Source: Geobacter sp. UBA4074
GTDB taxonomy: Bacteria; Desulfobacterota; Desulfuromonadia; Geobacterales; Pseudopelobacteraceae
NCBI GenBank assembly: GCA_002383415.1
Contig: DFYU01000104.1
Location: 106,536 to 133,868 of the forward strand
Reading direction: 5' to 3'
Length of the DNA stretch: 27,333 bases
The notes under the pieces were generated by a model. That model made no database searches. It had not been told where the DNA came from and was given only the letters and a program-made list of their open reading frames with translations. Shown here one piece after another: positions 7,479 to 15,053 of the stretch. Positions within the stretch are counted from its first letter, which is position 1. Every line of letters begins with the position of its first letter. The position numbers and the translations under genes were made by a program.

Positions 7479-9049
7479 GCACTTCCAGCCACCTGTCCTG
7501 CCTCTTTAAGGGAGGCTGGCGGTCACTGCTGCTGACGCTTGTGTCCGGCCTGCTGATCGCCCTGTCCTTTCCGCAGCCCGGCATCTCTCCGTTGGCCTGG
7601 GTCGCCCTGATCCCGCTGCTGATCGCGCTGGAGGGCCAATCGCCCGCAGCCGGCTTCCGACTGGGCTTCATCACCGGCTTTACCGCCTACTGCGGGCTGT
7701 TGTACTGGGTCACCATTGTGATGACCGACTACGGCAACCTGCCCTGGCTGGTCAGCGTTGCACTCTGGTGGTGTCTTGCGGCCTGGCTAGCCGCTTTTTA
7801 CGGCCTGACTGCCTGGGCGGCAGCGTTGGGCAAACAGCGGGGCTGCAAATGGGTGCTGCTGTTTCCGCTGGCCTGGGTTGGCGCCGATTACCTGCGCAGC
7901 ATCCTTTTGACCGGCTTCCCCTGGACCATGCTGGGCCACTCACAGTACCGGCTGCTGCCGCTGATCCAGATTGCCGACATGACCGGCGTCTACGGCATCA
8001 CCGCCCTGGTGGTGCTGGCAAACGTGGTCTTTTACCGCATCCTGCGAGCCCTGACCGGCGCCGACATCCCCTACCCGGCCAAGAGCGCCGTACTGCTGGT
8101 ACTAGCCCTGGCGGTCACCTTCTGGTACGGCTTCCACCGCCTGAACGTACCACTGCCTGACACCACCCCGCTGCGTGTTGCCCTGATCCAGGGCAATATC
8201 GACCAGTCAATCAAGTGGTCACCGGCCATACGGCAGGAGACCCTTGCCATCTACCGTTCCCTTTCACGTCAAGCGCTGAGCCGCGGACCGGTCGATCTGG
8301 TGATCTGGCCGGAAAGCGCCGCACCGTTCTTCTTCCAGGAAGGGGGACCAGCCTCTGACCAGATTCGACAGCTGGCCAAAGAACTGCAGGTGGCGCTGCT
8401 GTTCGGCAGTCCCGCCGTTGAGCTGCGGGACGGCAAACCGGCCTACCTGAACAGTGCCTTTCTGCTGGATCGTGACGGCAATCTGCTGGGGCGCAGCGAC
8501 AAAACGCACCTGGTGCCGTTCGGCGAATATGTACCTCTGGCGCGGCTGTTACCGTTCGTGCATAAGCTGGTGCACGGCATCGGTGACTTTGTGCCAGGAA
8601 CCCAGATTAAACCGCTCACCCCGGGCGATGTCCCGCTGGGGGTACTGGTCTGCTACGAGGCGATCTTCCCCGAGTTGGGGCGGGCTCACGTCAACAGCGG
8701 TAGCCGAGTGTTGGTAAACATCACCAACGACGCCTGGTTCGGCCGCTCATCGGCCCCCTGGCAACACCTCTCCATGGCCGCTTTCCGGGCTGTTGAGACC
8801 CGCACACCACTGGTGCGGGCCGCCAACACCGGCATCACCTCGGTCGTTGATCAGAACGGCCATATCAAGGGGATGTCATCACTCTTCCGCGAGGCGATCA
8901 TGGTGAGCGAAGTGCAGGCCGGCACCGCAGACGCACCATACCTGCGGATCGGCGACCTGTTTGCCCAGGGCTGCCTGGGGTTGACCGGCCTGATCCTGCT
9001 GGTGCAATGGTGGCGCGCCCGAAGAGGAATCGTGCCACAAAGCCCTTGA
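7475..9049 (+). CDS. lnt: Apolipoprotein N-acyltransferase
   Basis: This 524-residue inner-membrane enzyme adds the third acyl chain to the N-terminal cysteine of lipoproteins. Several membrane helices occupy about residues 15-215, followed by a periplasmic nitrilase-fold domain. The catalytic triad is visible as E280 (VIWPESAAPF), K343 (SDKTHLVPFGEY) and C393 (LVCYEAIFPE), with spacing close to E. coli E267, K335 and C387. A final membrane segment lies near the C-terminus. The GTG start overlaps the corC stop. Its presence fits a Gram-negative envelope, and a likely lipoprotein substrate is encoded nearby at 10232. Confidence 0.94.
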   Translation: MSTSSHLSCLFKGGWRSLLLTLVSGLLIALSFPQPGISPLAWVALIPLLIALEGQSPAAGFRLGFITGFTAYCGLLYWVTIVMTDYGNLPWLVSVALWWCLAAWLAAFYGLTAWAAALGKQRGCKWVLLFPLAWVGADYLRSILLTGFPWTMLGHSQYRLLPLIQIADMTGVYGITALVVLANVVFYRILRALTGADIPYPAKSAVLLVLALAVTFWYGFHRLNVPLPDTTPLRVALIQGNIDQSIKWSPAIRQETLAIYRSLSRQALSRGPVDLVIWPESAAPFFFQEGGPASDQIRQLAKELQVALLFGSPAVELRDGKPAYLNSAFLLDRDGNLLGRSDKTHLVPFGEYVPLARLLPFVHKLVHGIGDFVPGTQIKPLTPGDVPLGVLVCYEAIFPELGRAHVNSGSRVLVNITNDAWFGRSSAPWQHLSMAAFRAVETRTPLVRAANTGITSVVDQNGHIKGMSSLFREAIMVSEVQAGTADAPYLRIGDLFAQGCLGLTGLILLVQWWRARRGIVPQSP

Positions 9050-9075
9050 CGCATCCCCCCTGAACAGACGATAGT
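9046..9075 (+). promoter_or_regulatory. Possible promoter of prfB
   Basis: TTGACG (five of six) overlaps the lnt stop codon and is followed after 18 bases by GATAGT (four of six). Transcription would start near 9082, about 25 bases before the prfB ATG. Read-through from lnt may also supply prfB, because no convincing terminator separates them. Confidence 0.42.
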
Positions 9076-9107
9076 AAGCAACGTTTACTTTTCTGCAGGA
9101 GCCCCCA

Positions 9108-10227
9108 ATGTACCGCGAAGAAACCGCACTGCTCGACGACCTGTCCGAGCGTATCATCTCTCTGCGGAGGTCACTTTGACCTCGACCGCAAACGGGAAGA
9201 GCTGCAGGAACTGGATGCCCGCATAGCAGCCCCCGGATTCTGGGATGACCCTACCGGTTCTCAAGAGGTCTTAAAGACCCGCACCATTCTCGAAAAAATG
9301 CTGCACAGCTGGGATTCCCTCAACCGCCAGACAGACGACCTGCGGGTGATGATCGAACTGGGTGAAGAGGCTGCTGACGAAGCCACCTTGGCCGAAGTGC
9401 ATGAGATGAACCTGCGTCTCAAGCAGGGGGTGGAGGCGGCCGAGTTCCAGCGGATGCTGTCCGGCTCCCACGATCGCAACAGCTGTTTTGTCTCGGTCAA
9501 CTCCGGCGCTGGCGGCACCGAATCCCAAGACTGGGCCGGCATGCTGCTGCGGATGCTGCTGCGCTACTGCGAGAAAAAGGGTTGGAAGACGGTGATCACC
9601 GACTACCAGGACGGTGAAGAGGCAGGACTCAAATCGGCCACCTTCAGTGTTTCCGGCGAGTTTGCCTACGGGCACCTCAAGGCCGAGGCCGGTGTGCACC
9701 GTCTGGTGCGGCTCTCCCCCTTTGACAGCAACAACCGCCGTCACACCTCCTTTGCCTCGGTGTTCGTCTTCCCCGAGATCGAAGAGGAAGAGATCGACAT
9801 CCGTATCCCCGAATCGGACCTGCGGGTGGACACCTACCGATCCAGCGGCGCCGGCGGCCAGCATGTCAACACCACCGATTCGGCGGTGAGGATCACCCAC
9901 CTGCCCACCAACACGGTGGTGGCCTGCCAGTCCGAACGCAGCCAGATACTGAACCGGGCCACCGCCATGAAGGTGCTGCGTGCCAAGCTCTACGAGCGGG
10001 AACTGGCCGAGCGGACCAGCAAAGCGGCTGAGATAGCCGGCGAAAAAAAGGAGATCGGCTGGGGCAGCCAGATCCGCTCCTATGTGCTGCACCCCTACAA
10101 AATGGTCAAGGATCTGCGGACCGGCGTAGAATCAGGCAATCCGGACGCCGTGCTGGACGGCTCCCTGGACGACTTTGTGATTCCGTTCCTGATGGGTGTG
10201 CGGCGGGACGTCAAGGATGAGGAGTAG
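9108..10227 (+). CDS. prfB: Peptide chain release factor 2, expressed through a +1 frameshift
   Basis: RF2 recognises UGA and UAA stop codons and releases the finished peptide on the ribosome. The start at 9108 has AGGAG at 9097-9101. Codons 1-23 end at an in-frame TGA (9177-9179). A +1 shift on CTT continues in the frame from 9178 to the stop at 10227, giving 372 residues. After the shift the anticodon-mimic motif SPF falls at residues 203-205 and the catalytic GGQ at 249-251, almost the same numbers as in E. coli. Automatic annotation may call only the 309-codon piece starting at 9298. A lipoprotein gene follows five bases after the stop, so prfB probably heads a five-gene operon. Confidence 0.96.
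9166..9180 (+). promoter_or_regulatory. prfB programmed +1 frameshift site
   Basis: A Shine-Dalgarno-like GGAGG (9166-9170) lies three bases before CTT TGA C (9174-9180). This is the standard RF2 autoregulatory signal: when RF2 is scarce, the ribosome pauses at UGA and slips by +1 on CUU, so more RF2 is made. The spacing and the C after the stop are the same as in E. coli. Confidence 0.95.
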
Positions 10228-10231
10228 CACC

Positions 10232-11095
10232 ATGCGCTATCATCAGCGATTAGTCATAACGGCTCTGATTGTGGCCCTGTCCGCAGCCGTCGGCTGCGCC
10301 AGCCCAGCCGGCAGCCGCAGCGGCACGGGGTTGACAGCGAGTGGCGTCAAGTACGGCAAGGGGGTCAGCCGCCTGGGTCACAGCATCCAGATGGGGGCCT
10401 TCGCCGACGTGAAAAACGCCGAACGGTTCACGGCCAGACTGCAGGCCAAAGGGATCGAGGCCTTTTACTTCCGTAAGGACAACGGCATCTACGCCGTGCG
10501 ATTCGGCGACTTTGCCAGCAAGGAAAAGGCCCGCGCCGCTGCTCAACGTCTGGTCCGGGACGGCCTGATCAGCGGCTACTACATTGCGCCACCCGATGAG
10601 GTGGTCTTCGGTTCAGTCCAGCCGTCACGCGGTCCCAGCGACACCCGGCTGCCGTCCTATCAGGCCGTTAAGCCTCCCGAAATCCGAGAACCACGAGTAA
10701 CCAGATCCTCAGACGAACGGGACATGGGCTTCATCGCCGCCCGTACCGCTGAACGGTTCATCGGCATCCCCTACCAGTGGGGCGGTAACACCGTGGTGGA
10801 TGGACTGGACTGCAGCGGCTTCGTGCGGGCAGTCTACAACCTGTGCGGCGTCAGCATTCCCCGCACCTCACGCGAGCAATACAAGGCCGGCAGCCCGGTG
10901 GCCAGAGAAGACCTGAAGGATGGCGACCTGCTGTTCTTTGGCGCTTCTGCATCGTCCATCAACCATGTCGGCATCTATGTCGGCAACGGCACCTTCGTCC
11001 ACGCCCCCAAGCGGGGTGAGGAGATCAAGACCGCTGCCCTTAACGAATCCTATTTTGAGCGCCGCTTCGTGGGCGCCCGTCGTTATTTCCAGTAA
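10232..11095 (+). CDS. SPOR and NlpC/P60 domain lipoprotein, probable peptidoglycan endopeptidase
   Basis: This 287-residue protein is predicted to be a lipoprotein, because a hydrophobic N-terminus ends in AAVGC with a candidate acylated cysteine at residue 22. A SPOR domain (about residues 47-125, from HSIQMGAF to YYIAPP) would bind glycan strands stripped of stem peptides, as at septa. A C-terminal NlpC/P60 domain (about residues 165-287) carries C194 (DCSGF), H245 (NHVGIYVG) and H257 (FVHAP), the expected catalytic triad, so it probably cleaves stem peptides. ATG 10232 follows GAGGAG within the end of prfB. The frame is open further upstream, but an earlier start would bury the signal peptide. 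The next gene starts 15 bases later. Confidence 0.88.
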   Translation: MRYHQRLVITALIVALSAAVGCASPAGSRSGTGLTASGVKYGKGVSRLGHSIQMGAFADVKNAERFTARLQAKGIEAFYFRKDNGIYAVRFGDFASKEKARAAAQRLVRDGLISGYYIAPPDEVVFGSVQPSRGPSDTRLPSYQAVKPPEIREPRVTRSSDERDMGFIAARTAERFIGIPYQWGGNTVVDGLDCSGFVRAVYNLCGVSIPRTSREQYKAGSPVAREDLKDGDLLFFGASASSINHVGIYVGNGTFVHAPKRGEEIKTAALNESYFERRFVGARRYFQ

Positions 11096-11110
11096 AGCAG
11101 GAGCCTGACC

Positions 11111-12352
11111 ATGGCCATTATCAGACCGTTTCACGCCCTTCGCCCACCAATCCACCTGGCGCCGCTGGTTGCCGCGCTGCCCTACGACGTGATGGATGTC
11201 GAGGAGGCCCGCAGCATGGCCGGCGCCAATGCCGACTCGTTTCTGCACGTCTCCCGTCCCGAGATCGACCTGCCGGCCTCGGTGGACCCCCACGACGACC
11301 AGGTACACCAGCAGGGCAAACGCAACCTGGACGACTTTCTGGCCCGCCGCGTGCTGTTGCAGGACCCGGTAGCCTGCTACTACATCTACCGCCAGCGGAT
11401 GGGCTCCATTATCCAGACCGGCCTGGTGGCCTGCGCCGCTGTGGATGACTACCAATCCGGCGTGATCAAAAAGCATGAGCATACCCGCGCCGACAAGGAA
11501 GAGGACCGGATCAAGCATATCGCCACCCTGGATGCCAACGATGAGCCGGTCTTCTACATCTTCCGCAACAACCCTGCCGTAGAGGAGATCCTGGCCAGCG
11601 CAGTCAATGAGCCGCCGGAGTATCACTTCACCACTAACGACGGGGTATCCCACAGCCTGTGGGTGGTGGCCGACCCGGCCCTGATCAGCCATCTGACCGG
11701 CCTGTTCGCCGAGATTCCCACCCTGTACGTAGCCGATGGACATCATCGCAGCGCAGCCGCATCACGGGTCCGCGATCTGCGCAAGGCGGCCAACCCCAAC
11801 CACAGCGGCGATGAAGAATATAACTTCTTCCTGACCGTGATTTTCCCGGAAAGCCAGCTGAACATCATGCCCTACAACCGGGTGGTCAAGGACCTGCAGG
11901 GCCGCACGCCTGAGCAGTTCCTGCAGGCCGTGTCCGACGTCTTTGAGATCAGCCCGGCCGACAGTGCCGTCACCCCCAGCGCCCGGCACAGCTTCGGCAT
12001 GTACCTGGCCGGACAGTGGTACCGCCTGCAGGCCACCGCCAACCTGGCCGACGAAGGCAACTCCGTAGCCCGACTGGATGTCTCCATCCTGCAAAACCAT
12101 CTGCTGCAGCCGCTGCTGGGGATCGAAAACCCGCGCACCGACAAGCGGATCAGCTTCGTGGGCGGCATCCGCGGAGTCGAAGAGCTGGAGCGGCTGGTAA
12201 ACAGTGGCGAATACAGCGTGGCCTTTTCAATGTATCCCACCGGCATCAGCGAACTGATGGATCTGGCGGACGACGATCAGATCATGCCGCCCAAATCCAC
12301 CTGGTTCGAGCCGAAGCTGAGAAGCGGTCTTTTCGTCCACCTTCTGAGCTGA
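11111..12352 (+). CDS. DUF1015 family protein
   Basis: This 413-residue soluble protein matches DUF1015, recognised by the N-terminus IRPFHALRPP...VAALPYDVMD and by the segments IKKHEHTRADKEEDRIKH and LYVADGHHRSAAASR. No signal peptide or membrane segment is present. The DGHHR box (residues 209-213) recalls the motif in ParB/sulfiredoxin-fold enzymes such as the serine kinases SerK and SbnI; that link is my inference. The ATG at 11111 has GCAGGAG upstream at good spacing. Its stop is followed two bases later by the EVE-domain gene. The family has no function I can assign with confidence. Confidence 0.85.
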   Translation: MAIIRPFHALRPPIHLAPLVAALPYDVMDVEEARSMAGANADSFLHVSRPEIDLPASVDPHDDQVHQQGKRNLDDFLARRVLLQDPVACYYIYRQRMGSIIQTGLVACAAVDDYQSGVIKKHEHTRADKEEDRIKHIATLDANDEPVFYIFRNNPAVEEILASAVNEPPEYHFTTNDGVSHSLWVVADPALISHLTGLFAEIPTLYVADGHHRSAAASRVRDLRKAANPNHSGDEEYNFFLTVIFPESQLNIMPYNRVVKDLQGRTPEQFLQAVSDVFEISPADSAVTPSARHSFGMYLAGQWYRLQATANLADEGNSVARLDVSILQNHLLQPLLGIENPRTDKRISFVGGIRGVEELERLVNSGEYSVAFSMYPTGISELMDLADDDQIMPPKSTWFEPKLRSGLFVHLLS

Positions 12353-12354
12353 CC

Positions 12355-12816
12355 GTGCGCTACTGGCTCTTCAAGTCAGAACCATCCTGCTTCTCCTTCC
12401 AGGATCTGCAGGCCCGTCCCGATGCCACCGAACACTGGGACGGTGTCCGCAACTTCCAGGCCCGCAACTTCCTGCGTGACGAGATTGCGGTTGGCGACCG
12501 GGTGCTGTTCTATCACAGCTCGATCCCCGAACCAGCCATTGTCGGGCTATGCAGCGTTGTACGGGCCGGTTATCCCGACCATACCGCCCTTGACCCTGCT
12601 GCCGACCATTTTGACCCCAAGGCATCACCTAACAAGCCGATCTGGTACATGGTGGATGTGCGGGCCGACCAGCCCCTTCCCCAACCGATCCCGCTGGCCA
12701 CCATCCGGCAGCACCCGCTGCTGCAGGAGATGCCGCTGGTCAACCGCAGCCGCCTGTCAATCCAGCCACTCACCGATGACCAGTTCCGTATCCTGCTGAA
12801 GCTGGGAGGTCTCTGA
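12355..12816 (+). CDS. EVE-domain protein
   Basis: This 153-residue protein is a single EVE domain of the PUA-like fold, similar to human THYN1 and many small bacterial proteins. The diagnostic parts are YWLFKSEP at residues 3-10, HWDGVRNFQARNFLR in the first third, and GDRVLFYHS. EVE domains are thought to recognise modified bases in DNA or RNA; no partner nuclease or methylase is seen beside it. The GTG start at 12355 is chosen because it begins directly at the domain and lies two bases after the DUF1015 stop. The frame stays open further upstream inside DUF1015, but that part is not EVE-like. Its stop overlaps the next gene by one base. Confidence 0.9.
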   Translation: MRYWLFKSEPSCFSFQDLQARPDATEHWDGVRNFQARNFLRDEIAVGDRVLFYHSSIPEPAIVGLCSVVRAGYPDHTALDPAADHFDPKASPNKPIWYMVDVRADQPLPQPIPLATIRQHPLLQEMPLVNRSRLSIQPLTDDQFRILLKLGGL

Positions 12817-13799
12817 TGAACCTGCGCGCCACGATCTATCTGCTGACGTTTCTTGTCGCAAGCACCTCATCAGAAGCTGCCCAGCGCCAGCTTACCGTAT
12901 TTAGCGACGGAACGCTGGCCGAGATTGAAGCGGTTGCCAGCAAGGGGATTGCCGAGGTGGTGTTGCCGACGCCGATCCGTGAAAACAGTCTGCGTGTTAA
13001 ACCGCTGGACAACGCCAGCATCGAGCAGGTGGTACTGCTGCCCTTCAAGATGCCCGCCAACATCCAACGGGAACTGGATCAACTGACCGAGCAAAAGCAG
13101 CGCCTGGAAGACCGCCTCAAAGCCCTCGACACCAGAGAAGATATCTTTGAGGCTGCCGCCAAATCACAAAGCTCCAAAGCCCCCCGCAAGACCAAGACCA
13201 ATCCCGATCCGCTGGCATCGGTCCGCCAGGGGACCGATTTTGCCATCGCCCAACTGGAGGCGGTCTTTACCGCCCGGCGTCGGGCCGATCAGGAACTGAA
13301 ACGGATCAGTAACCGGATTGCCCAGCTGACCAAGGTAGCCGTCGGAGGCCCCACCGCCCGGGTCACGGTTAGCCCCGCCAACGGGCGGGTCAGGATTGCA
13401 GCGGTGCTCGACAGCAGCGGCTGGCAGCCTCGTTATGAACTGCGCCTGGATGGCAGCGGCACGGCGCGCCTGACACAGGTGGCAATGGCAGATCTGCCCC
13501 CGTCCGGCTTTGCCAGCCGCGTCACACCAACAGCGTTGTCCGATGGCATGCCGCAGCGCACCACTCCGCTCTTGCCGGGCAAGACAACACCGTTGACCAC
13601 CTGGCAACTGCCGGTAAGCCAGCAGTCGTTCTCTGCAGGCCCGCTGACCCACTTTAGCATCACCCTGCAGAACACCACCAGCCACGCCCTGTCTGCTGGC
13701 GAGGCGACCATCTACTACCTGGGTGAATTTCTGGGCACGGTGATGCTCGCTTCGACTGCTGCCGACGCGCCCCTGACCGTTTCCAACCTCGCTCCATAA
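12816..13799 (+). CDS. Exported DUF4140/DUF4139-like (MuiA-type) protein, short form
   Basis: This 327-residue protein has an N-terminal signal peptide (about residues 1-22, ending SEAAQ). It then shows a DUF4140-like segment (LTVFSDGTLAEIEA...VVLPTPI...SLRV) and a coiled coil at about residues 88-175. A DUF4139-like start (GWQPRYELRLDG) follows, and the tail HFSITLQNTTS...YYLGEFLGTVML resembles the end of DUF4139. Proteins with both domains are usually well over 500 residues, so the middle of DUF4139 appears to be missing. No frameshift that would restore it is visible. ATG 12816 overlaps the EVE stop (TGATG) and has GGGAGG upstream. The family assignment rests on remembered patterns and is moderate. 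Confidence 0.7.
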   Translation: MNLRATIYLLTFLVASTSSEAAQRQLTVFSDGTLAEIEAVASKGIAEVVLPTPIRENSLRVKPLDNASIEQVVLLPFKMPANIQRELDQLTEQKQRLEDRLKALDTREDIFEAAAKSQSSKAPRKTKTNPDPLASVRQGTDFAIAQLEAVFTARRRADQELKRISNRIAQLTKVAVGGPTARVTVSPANGRVRIAAVLDSSGWQPRYELRLDGSGTARLTQVAMADLPPSGFASRVTPTALSDGMPQRTTPLLPGKTTPLTTWQLPVSQQSFSAGPLTHFSITLQNTTSHALSAGEATIYYLGEFLGTVMLASTAADAPLTVSNLAP

Positions 13800-13809
13800 C
13801 CACAAATAA

Positions 13810-13838
13810 GGCCGTCCTCCTTAGATCGGAAGACGGCC
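13810..13838. terminator. Hairpin between convergent genes
   Basis: GGCCGTCcTCC pairs with GGAaGACGGCC with one mismatch and a 7-base loop. It lies between the convergent genes ending at 13799 and 13870. T-rich sequence follows only on the minus strand (CTTATTTG), so it fits best as the terminator of the minus-strand prolyl isomerase gene and may also stop the plus-strand operon. Confidence 0.55.
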
Positions 13839-13869
13839 CCGCGATACGCCAGCCTAATAGAAATCTGTA

Positions 13870-14871
13870 TCAGTTGAGATTATTTTCGATCTTGGCCGCC
13901 TTCTTGGCTGTCTCCATGATCGCGGTAACCTGCTCACCAATCTTGCGTTGCTTGAGACTCTCTTCAATCCGCGCCTTCAAGGCGTCAAAGGGCATCTTGT
14001 CTTGCGCCCGCTTCTCAGTCAGCTTGATGATATGATACCCAAACTGGGTCTCCACCACACCACTCACCTCCCCCGGCTTCATGGCCCAGGCAGCATCCTC
14101 GAACGGCTTGACCATCTGCCCCTTGCCAAAGAAACCCAGATCCCCCCCCTGCTTGCTGCTGGGGCAACCAGACTGCTCCCGGGCCAGCTTGGCAAAATCG
14201 GCTCCGGCCTTGATCTGTTTCAGCAGATCCTCAGTCTTGGCGCGGGCCTTTTGCTTGTCAGCCGCAGCGGCCTGCTGATCGACCATGATCAGGATGTGGC
14301 TGGCCCGCACCTGCTCGGGCATGGTGAAGGTCTCGGGGTTGTTGTCGTAAAAGGCGCGCACCTCTTGCTCAGAAATCTTGACCTTGGAGGCGATGGTCTG
14401 CTCAATATGGTTCTCGATCACCAGGTTGCGGCGGATCAACTCGCGCAACTGCTTTTCTGACAGGTCCTGCTGGGCCAGACCGTTACGAAACTCATCCTCT
14501 GTCTTGAAACGCCCTTTCAGGCGTCCAACCCCAGCATCAATCTTCTTGTCCAGATCAGCCACCGGCGTCTTTTCTGAAAGCTGATACATCAGCTCAGCCG
14601 CAATCAGCTGGTTCAGCACAAACTGACGAGCCTCCTGTTCTTTGCCGGCCGGCACCTGTGCGCCGCCCTGGCTTGCCGACAAGGCCTTATAGGCCTTGTT
14701 CAGATCAGCGGCGGCTATCGGTGTGCCGTTCACCCGGGCAACCGGATCGGGCATAGGCTTCGAAGCCGTAACGGAGGTTTTCTGCGGTACCGCTTCAGCT
14801 GCACAGCAAACGGCAGATGAGAAAAAGCTGGCGGTGATCAGGACAGCCGGAACAAGGCGTTGCAGGTTCAT
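13870..14871 (-). CDS. Exported PpiC/SurA-type peptidyl-prolyl cis-trans isomerase
   Basis: This 333-residue protein should catalyse prolyl isomerisation and assist folding of exported proteins. A signal peptide covers about residues 1-25, with small and cysteine residues near the cleavage region. A SurA-like N-terminal chaperone region (about 40-185) follows, starting with the VARVNGTPIAAADL pattern. A parvulin domain then covers about 188-290, with VRASHILIMV, GGDLGFFGKGQMVKPFE and ETQFGYHIIKL. The C-terminal helix is lysine-rich. Only one parvulin domain is present, against two in E. coli SurA. An AGGAGA ribosome binding site lies ten bases before the ATG. The gene stands alone, divergent from cheY. 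Confidence 0.9.
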   Translation of the reverse strand: MNLQRLVPAVLITASFFSSAVCCAAEAVPQKTSVTASKPMPDPVARVNGTPIAAADLNKAYKALSASQGGAQVPAGKEQEARQFVLNQLIAAELMYQLSEKTPVADLDKKIDAGVGRLKGRFKTEDEFRNGLAQQDLSEKQLRELIRRNLVIENHIEQTIASKVKISEQEVRAFYDNNPETFTMPEQVRASHILIMVDQQAAAADKQKARAKTEDLLKQIKAGADFAKLAREQSGCPSSKQGGDLGFFGKGQMVKPFEDAAWAMKPGEVSGVVETQFGYHIIKLTEKRAQDKMPFDALKARIEESLKQRKIGEQVTAIMETAKKAAKIENNLN

Positions 14872-14911
14872 GGAAGCGACGTCTCCTTTGGAATGAAATG
14901 CACGATGTACG

Positions 14912-14920
14912 TGTATAGCA
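14912..14920 (-). promoter_or_regulatory. Possible extended -10 promoter of the prolyl isomerase gene
   Basis: On the minus strand TGCTATACA forms an extended -10 element (TGn plus TATACA). No good -35 box is seen 16-18 bases further upstream. Transcription would start near 14904, about 33 bases before the ATG. Confidence 0.4.
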
Positions 14921-14964
14921 TGCCGTCAGAGCCCGAAAAAGCGGAAAGTAGGGTAGATTCATTT

Positions 14965-14993
14965 TTGACATTTTTCCTGCTTTAGGCTAGAGT
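14965..14993 (+). promoter_or_regulatory. Probable promoter of the cheY-cheX-like operon
   Basis: TTGACA (six of six) and TAGAGT (four of six) are separated by 17 bases, within an AT-rich patch. Transcription would start near 15000 and give a leader of about 54 bases that contains two small hairpins. Confidence 0.65.
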
Positions 14994-15004
14994 TCATGCG
15001 CGCC

Positions 15005-15040
15005 GTGCCATCCGGCACAGCCCAGAACAACTACTCTGGG
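15005..15040 (+). promoter_or_regulatory. Two leader hairpins in front of cheY-like gene
   Basis: GTGCC-ATCC-GGCAC (15005-15018) and CCCAGA...TCTGGG (15021-15040) can form tandem stems of 5 and 6 bp. The 3' arm of the second covers the first three bases of the GGGAGG ribosome binding site (15038-15043). They might limit translation, but the stems are short. They do not match the c-di-GMP riboswitch core as I know it. Confidence 0.35.
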
Positions 15041-15053
15041 AGGTAAGGTGTCC

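Noticed and set aside
9073..9092. AGTAAGC...GTTTACT hairpin followed by T residues between lnt and prfB.
   Set aside because: The stem is AT-rich with a G-T pair and a 3-base loop, too weak for a terminator, and it overlaps the likely transcription start of prfB.
9298..10227. Independent start of RF2 at ATG 9298.
   Set aside because: It would drop the N-terminal helical domain; the upstream frameshift cassette and frame continuity from 9178 show the full gene begins at 9108.
13823..13833. AGATCGGAAGA matches the first 11 bases of a common sequencing adapter.
   Set aside because: The match ends there, the bases form part of a paired hairpin between genes, and the surrounding sequence is continuous; chance is the simpler explanation.
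15000..15053. Possible c-di-GMP (GEMM) riboswitch in the cheY leader.
   Set aside because: The leader is only about 54 bases and lacks the conserved core sequences of that riboswitch; only two short stems are seen.
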